Source: Pseudarthrobacter sp. NIBRBAC000502770
GTDB lineage: Bacteria > Actinomycetota > Actinomycetes > Actinomycetales > Micrococcaceae
Length of the DNA stretch: 64,000 nt
Assembly: GCF_006517815.1 (NCBI RefSeq)
Contig: NZ_CP041198.1
Location: 3,100,001 to 3,164,000 of the forward strand
Reading direction: 5' to 3'
The translations under genes were made by a program, and so were the position numbers. The notes below the pieces were generated by a model. It was not told the origin of the DNA. It was given only the letters and a program-made list of their open reading frames with translations, and did no database searches. Position 1 is the stretch's first letter. Every line of letters starts with the position of its first letter. Below are positions 60,786-64,000 of the stretch, piece after piece.

Positions 60786-61379
60786 TCAGGACGGAGGGCG
60801 CGGGGCTGCAAGGAACTGTTCGACGGCGGCAATTGCCGCTGCGGTAATCCCGCCCGGATCGCCGCTGCCGTTGACGGACACCAGGATGCCCCGCCCCGCG
60901 TACACCGAGACTACTTCATGGGTCTGCCGGCGGTAGAGATCCAGCCTGCGCCGAAAAACGTCGATCGTGTCATCGGTGCGGCCCTGCTCCAGGGCACGCC
61001 GCTGCATCCGCTCCTCCAGTTCAGCGTCCGGCGCCGTCAGTTCGATGACAGCGTCCAGCACGTGGCCGTGGTCCGCGAGCATGCTATCCAGTTCCAATGC
61101 CTGCGGGGCGGTGCGTGGATAGCCGTCCAGCAGGAATCCTTTCCTCGCATCGCTTTCCAGGAGCCGGTCCTTCACCAGCGCGTTGGTGAGGTGGTCCGGG
61201 ACGAAATGGCCGTCATCGAGGTACCGGGCGGCCTGGTTCCCCAAGTCCGTCTTCCGCCTGACGTTGCTCCTGAAGATGTCCCCGGTGGACACGGCCGGGA
61301 CCTGGAAATGCCGCGCCAGGTGCCCGGCCTGCGTTCCCTTGCCGGAGCCCGGTGGGCCGATGATAAGGAGCCTGCTCAT
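60786..61379 (-). CDS. adk: Adenylate kinase, short type
   Basis: A 197-aa nucleoside monophosphate kinase that equilibrates ATP, AMP and ADP. LIIGPPGSGKGTQ (P-loop), VSTGDIFRSNV (AMP binding), FLLDGYPRTAPQA and the arginine-bearing RRLDLYRRQT segment are present. No long LID insertion, so it is the short form. It is probably a second copy, since the main adk of actinobacteria usually lies next to secY in the ribosomal-protein cluster. The ATG at 61379 gives the normal N-terminus. Confidence 0.9.
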   Translation of the reverse strand: MSRLLIIGPPGSGKGTQAGHLARHFQVPAVSTGDIFRSNVRRKTDLGNQAARYLDDGHFVPDHLTNALVKDRLLESDARKGFLLDGYPRTAPQALELDSMLADHGHVLDAVIELTAPDAELEERMQRRALEQGRTDDTIDVFRRRLDLYRRQTHEVVSVYAGRGILVSVNGSGDPGGITAAAIAAVEQFLAAPRPPS

Positions 61380-61624
61380 GTTCCTGTCCTTCCGCAGCGG
61401 GAGCACGGTCTATGGTCCAGTCGGAGGCAGCACCGGATCCCGCTTCATTGTGCCGGTTGGCCCCTGTCCGGCGCCAGCAACCGGTGTTACGGCTGGCGCG
61501 GGAATGGGATTCGCCCCACCGGGGAATGTATATACTCTGGTTATCGGTTTAGCAGCAGGCCGTTGGAAAGTTCGTCGATCCAGCGACCATCACCGGCTCC
61601 CCGCCCAACTGTGGGGCCGCCTAT

Positions 61625-62413
61625 GTGTTGCAGGCTCGTTTTGACCTGAACGAATGGCACCAAGAAACCGTGGCCGGCGAGTCAACAGCAAAAACCGATA
61701 CATCCATCACCGAACACCTGCATGAACTGGTCCTCAACAGCTCCGACGTTGAGGACTTCCTCAACGAACTGGCACAGGTGTCCGCACGTAACCTTTCCGA
61801 GCCCGGCGACGAGATGCTGTGCGCCATTACCCTGCTCCGGCAGCGGAAGACAGCGACGATAGCCAGCAGCAGCCCCGAGGCAAAGTCCATCGGACGGCTC
61901 GAGCACAGGTTCGCCGAGACTCCGAGCCTGACCGCATTCACGGCGCAGGAGACTGTCCACGCGCCGGACCTCGACGACGACGGGCGCTGGCCAGACTACT
62001 CCCCTGCCGTCCTGGCGAAGGGGGTCCGGTCGGTTGCCGCCCTTCCCTTCCGGCTCGAAGGTGAAACCAAGGCAGCACTGCTGCTGTACTCCCGCCGAGC
62101 CCATCGCTTCGGGGGCCGGGTACTGAAGTTCGCCGAGGATTTCGTCAGCCAAACATCCCTGGCGCTCCGCCTTGCAGTGCGCTTTGCGCATTACAGCGAG
62201 ACGGCGGCGAACCTCCGCGCCACCCTGGAGTCCCGCACGGTAATCGACATGGCGGTGGGCATCATCATGGCCCAGAACCGGTGCAGCCAGGAGGACGCTT
62301 TCGCCATCCTGAAGACCGCGTCGAGCACCCGCAACACCAAGCTCCACGATGTGGCCGCGGCCGTGGTGAACGCCCTGGGCCAAGGGCCTGCGCGCACCCA
62401 TTACGACGGCTAG
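61625..62413 (+). CDS. GAF and ANTAR domain RNA-binding regulator
   Basis: A protein of about 262 aa. The GAF domain spans about residues 35-185 (ITEHLHELVLNSSDVEDFLNELAQVSARNL start). The C-terminal ANTAR domain (ESRTVIDMAVGIIMAQNRCSQEDAFAILKTAS, seen as three helices) binds paired hairpins in RNA to prevent termination. The start is uncertain: GTG at 61625 is used, and a downstream GTG at about 61671 is possible. A TATACT element (61531-61536) may be its promoter. Confidence 0.85.
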   Translation: MLQARFDLNEWHQETVAGESTAKTDTSITEHLHELVLNSSDVEDFLNELAQVSARNLSEPGDEMLCAITLLRQRKTATIASSSPEAKSIGRLEHRFAETPSLTAFTAQETVHAPDLDDDGRWPDYSPAVLAKGVRSVAALPFRLEGETKAALLLYSRRAHRFGGRVLKFAEDFVSQTSLALRLAVRFAHYSETAANLRATLESRTVIDMAVGIIMAQNRCSQEDAFAILKTASSTRNTKLHDVAAAVVNALGQGPARTHYDG

Positions 62414-62481
62414 GCCCCGCGGCCTGCTGCATCCCCGCCCGCCCAGTAGAATGGTGCCAACTTTTCGCCGGGGGGCTCAAT

Positions 62482-62892
62482 TTGGAACAGCAGCGTGTTT
62501 GCCTTGTCGTAGAAGATGACGACGATATCCGGGGCCTGATCTCCGTGGTCCTTGCCCATGCGGGCTTCAAGGTCACAGCCGTGGCCACAGGCGCGGAGGG
62601 CATCGCCGCAGCGGCCGATCCCGCCATCGCCCTGGTCACCCTGGACCTTGGCCTTCCGGATATGGACGGGCACGTGGTGGCGCAAGCCATCGGAAACCTC
62701 ACCACCGCGCCCCTGCTGTTCCTCACCGCCCGCTCCGAGGAGGACGACGTCCTTGCCGGCATGGCGTCCGGGGCCGCCGGCTACCTCACCAAACCCTTCC
62801 ATCCGAAGGAACTGAAGGAGCTCGCCGGGCAGCTGTGCCCGGCGGCGGCCGCCTCAGGGGAGCCGCACCTACCCGGCAAATCGCACTGCTGA
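62482..62892 (+). CDS. Stand-alone response regulator receiver
   Basis: A 136-aa receiver domain. The acid pocket is in VVEDDDD, the phospho-acceptor Asp in VTLDLGLPDMDG, Thr in LFLTARSEEDD, and Lys in GYLTKPFHPKEL. No output domain is present. TTG at 62482 is the start, with a GGGGG run 7 nt upstream. It follows the GAF-ANTAR gene by 68 bp; no histidine kinase gene is adjacent. Confidence 0.88.
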   Translation: MEQQRVCLVVEDDDDIRGLISVVLAHAGFKVTAVATGAEGIAAAADPAIALVTLDLGLPDMDGHVVAQAIGNLTTAPLLFLTARSEEDDVLAGMASGAAGYLTKPFHPKELKELAGQLCPAAAASGEPHLPGKSHC

Positions 62893-63042
62893 GCCCGCCG
62901 GCCGCGCGGCAGAACGCCTCGGCGGCGGGACAGCGTCCGACGGCGGCGCGTTGCCGCCGTCGGACGCGCGCCCTTCCTACTGCCGGTCGCCCAGGGGGGA
63001 GCCGTGGATCCGTGTGCACCACGGCCGAAGGTATGACACTAT

Positions 63043-63426
63043 ATGCGCATGAATGCAGATAAGAATGCTTGCGCCCTGGGCACCGACAGCCAGTACGTGG
63101 AGCTGGCAGTGGAGGTGTTCGCCATGCTGGCGGATGCCACCAGGGTGCGCATAGTCCTTGCGCTCCGCGAGGGGGAGATGGCGGTGGGCGCCCTTGCGGA
63201 CGTTGTGGGCAAATCTCCCGCCGCCGTATCCCAGCACCTGGCAAAAATGAGGCTGGCACGAATGGTGTCTACCCGCCAGGACGGAACCCGGGTGATGTAC
63301 CGGCTGGAGAACGAACACGCCCGGCAGCTGGTGGCCGACGCGATTTTCCAGGCCGAGCATGCCCTCGGCGGGGAACCGGCCCACCACCGGGCCGCCAACC
63401 ACACCGCGCAACGGAGTGCCTCATGA
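63043..63426 (+). CDS. ArsR/SmtB-family metal-responsive repressor
   Basis: A 127-aa winged-helix repressor. FAMLADATRVRIVLALREGE, then the recognition helix SPAAVSQHLAKMRLARMV and the wing RQDGTRVMYRLENEHARQLVADA are clear. His and acidic residues in the last helix (ENEHA...QAEHA) and the tail (GEPAHHRAANH) suggest a CzrA-type zinc/cobalt/nickel site; Cys ligands are lacking. The start is ATG at 63043 or 63049; the short upstream region raises the chance of a leaderless mRNA. It overlaps the CDF gene (ATGA), so it controls it in operon. Confidence 0.88.
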   Translation: MRMNADKNACALGTDSQYVELAVEVFAMLADATRVRIVLALREGEMAVGALADVVGKSPAAVSQHLAKMRLARMVSTRQDGTRVMYRLENEHARQLVADAIFQAEHALGGEPAHHRAANHTAQRSAS

Positions 63427-64000
63427 GCCGGCCGCACCAGGAGTCAACGCACACCCACGGGCACGGGCATGACCATGACCACGGGCACGACCACGACCAC
63501 GACCACGACCACCACCATCACGACCACGACCACGACCACCACCATCACGACCACGACCACGACCACGACCACCATCACCATTCCGGGTTCAAGGGCTGGC
63601 TGTTCGAACTGTTCGTGCCGCACACGCACGACGCCGCAGATTCCATTGACGACGCGATGGAAGCCAGCACCGAGGGCATCCGTGCGCTGAAGATCAGCAT
63701 GTTCGTGCTGCTGGCCACCACCGTGCTGCAGTTCCTGGTGGTCCTGTTCAGCAGCTCGGTGGCCTTGCTGGCGGACACCATCCACAACTTCTCCGATGCC
63801 CTGACCGCGGTGCCCCTGTGGGTTGCCTTCATCCTCGGGCGCAGGGCCGCCAACCGCCGGTACACCTACGGCTACGGCCGGGCAGAGGACCTGGCCGGCC
63901 TGTTCATCGTGGCTGTGGTGGCGCTCTCCGCCGTCGTGGCCGGTTGGCAGTCGGTGGACCGGCTGATCCATCCCCAGCCGCTCCAGAACCTGGGCTGGGT
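63423..64000 (+). CDS. Cation diffusion facilitator (CDF) metal exporter (3' end beyond window)
   Basis: Proton-coupled efflux pump for zinc or related metals. The N-terminus has an extreme His/Asp/Gly region (residues 10-55) with many HD dipeptides, which may buffer metal, then a short helix and the first membrane helices. The conserved metal site of the family is seen as LLADTIHNFSDAL (HxxxD in helix 2). TYGYGRAEDLAGL follows, and the frame is open at the window end. It overlaps the ArsR gene stop by 4 bp (ATGA), giving an ArsR-controlled metal-efflux operon. Confidence 0.92.
   Translation, partial: MSRPHQESTHTHGHGHDHDHGHDHDHDHDHHHHDHDHDHHHHDHDHDHDHHHHSGFKGWLFELFVPHTHDAADSIDDAMEASTEGIRALKISMFVLLATTVLQFLVVLFSSSVALLADTIHNFSDALTAVPLWVAFILGRRAANRRYTYGYGRAEDLAGLFIVAVVALSAVVAGWQSVDRLIHPQPLQNLGW

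Noticed and set aside
63460-63575. Short CAC/GAC tandem pattern considered as CRISPR or a satellite repeat
   Set aside because: It is in-frame coding sequence for His and Asp with no spacers and no repeat unit of CRISPR length.
63444-63971. Minus-strand frame encoding long Val/Met runs
   Set aside because: It is the complement of the His/Asp codon repeat of the CDF gene, not a membrane protein.

Overview
The window looks like chromosome from a high-GC actinobacterium, most likely Micrococcaceae of the Arthrobacter/Pseudarthrobacter type. The evidence is strong G/C third-position bias, GTG and TTG starts, a homodimeric AceE, a DUF222/HNH (13E12-type) protein, an actinobacterial class A penicillin-binding protein with a DUF4177/RidA/NUDIX neighbourhood, and terminators that are often long G/C hairpins. 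The genus is an inference from gene content.

Layout. 1-4250: a sugar ABC importer (binding protein and two permeases, the last cut by the window edge) with its LacI-type regulator and a perfect 18-bp operator. 4310-9249: NUDIX, RidA and a DUF4177-like gene facing a class A penicillin-binding protein and a metallophosphoesterase. 9445-13076: a two-gene ABC exporter with one degenerate ATPase site. 13160-13236: tRNA-Pro(CGG). 13377-15001: a small exported peptide carrying the octapeptide IGNWPDPA twice, divergent from an XRE-HTH/TPR regulator. This has the layout of a peptide-pheromone (RRNPP-like) system and is the strongest candidate for something undescribed. 15055-20456: purC-purD, a membrane sulfite-oxidase-like molybdoenzyme, asparaginase II and an SCP2-like protein.

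20475-48795 is mainly a purine (guanine/xanthine/urate/allantoin) degradation island. It holds an NCS1 permease, a hydantoin/allantoin-type racemase, an SDR, aceE, a MobA-like nucleotidyltransferase, XDH (a fused Fe-S/Mo protein, an FAD subunit and XdhC), an AzgA-type permease, guanine deaminase, uricase, an NCS2 permease, an IclR-type regulator, malic enzyme, malate synthase, a DUF6986 protein and (S)-ureidoglycine aminohydrolase. DUF222/HNH, a uracil-DNA glycosylase, an aldo-keto reductase and a LigD polymerase-domain gene are interspersed. Five similar 16-bp sites (TTTCGTATTGTGGAAA-like) lie in front of transcription units here, including aceE, which suggests one regulon. The last steps would work together as follows: glyoxylate from ureidoglycolate plus acetyl-CoA gives malate (AceB), then pyruvate (malic enzyme), then acetyl-CoA (AceE). 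That is a dicarboxylic acid cycle that burns purine-derived glyoxylate. Allantoinase, allantoate amidohydrolase and 5-hydroxyisourate/OHCU enzymes are not in the window.

48864-64000 is mixed: a zinc alcohol dehydrogenase, a HAD hydrolase with an apparent one-base frameshift, a YegP-like protein, GH15, DUF72, an App1-type phosphatase, a GH1 beta-glucosidase, a small heat-shock group (Hsp20, J-domain protein, MerR/HspR-like regulator), PAP2, an NAD epimerase, a second-type adenylate kinase, GAF-ANTAR and receiver proteins, and an ArsR-CDF metal efflux pair cut by the right edge. No CRISPR array, insertion sequence, prophage or rRNA was seen.
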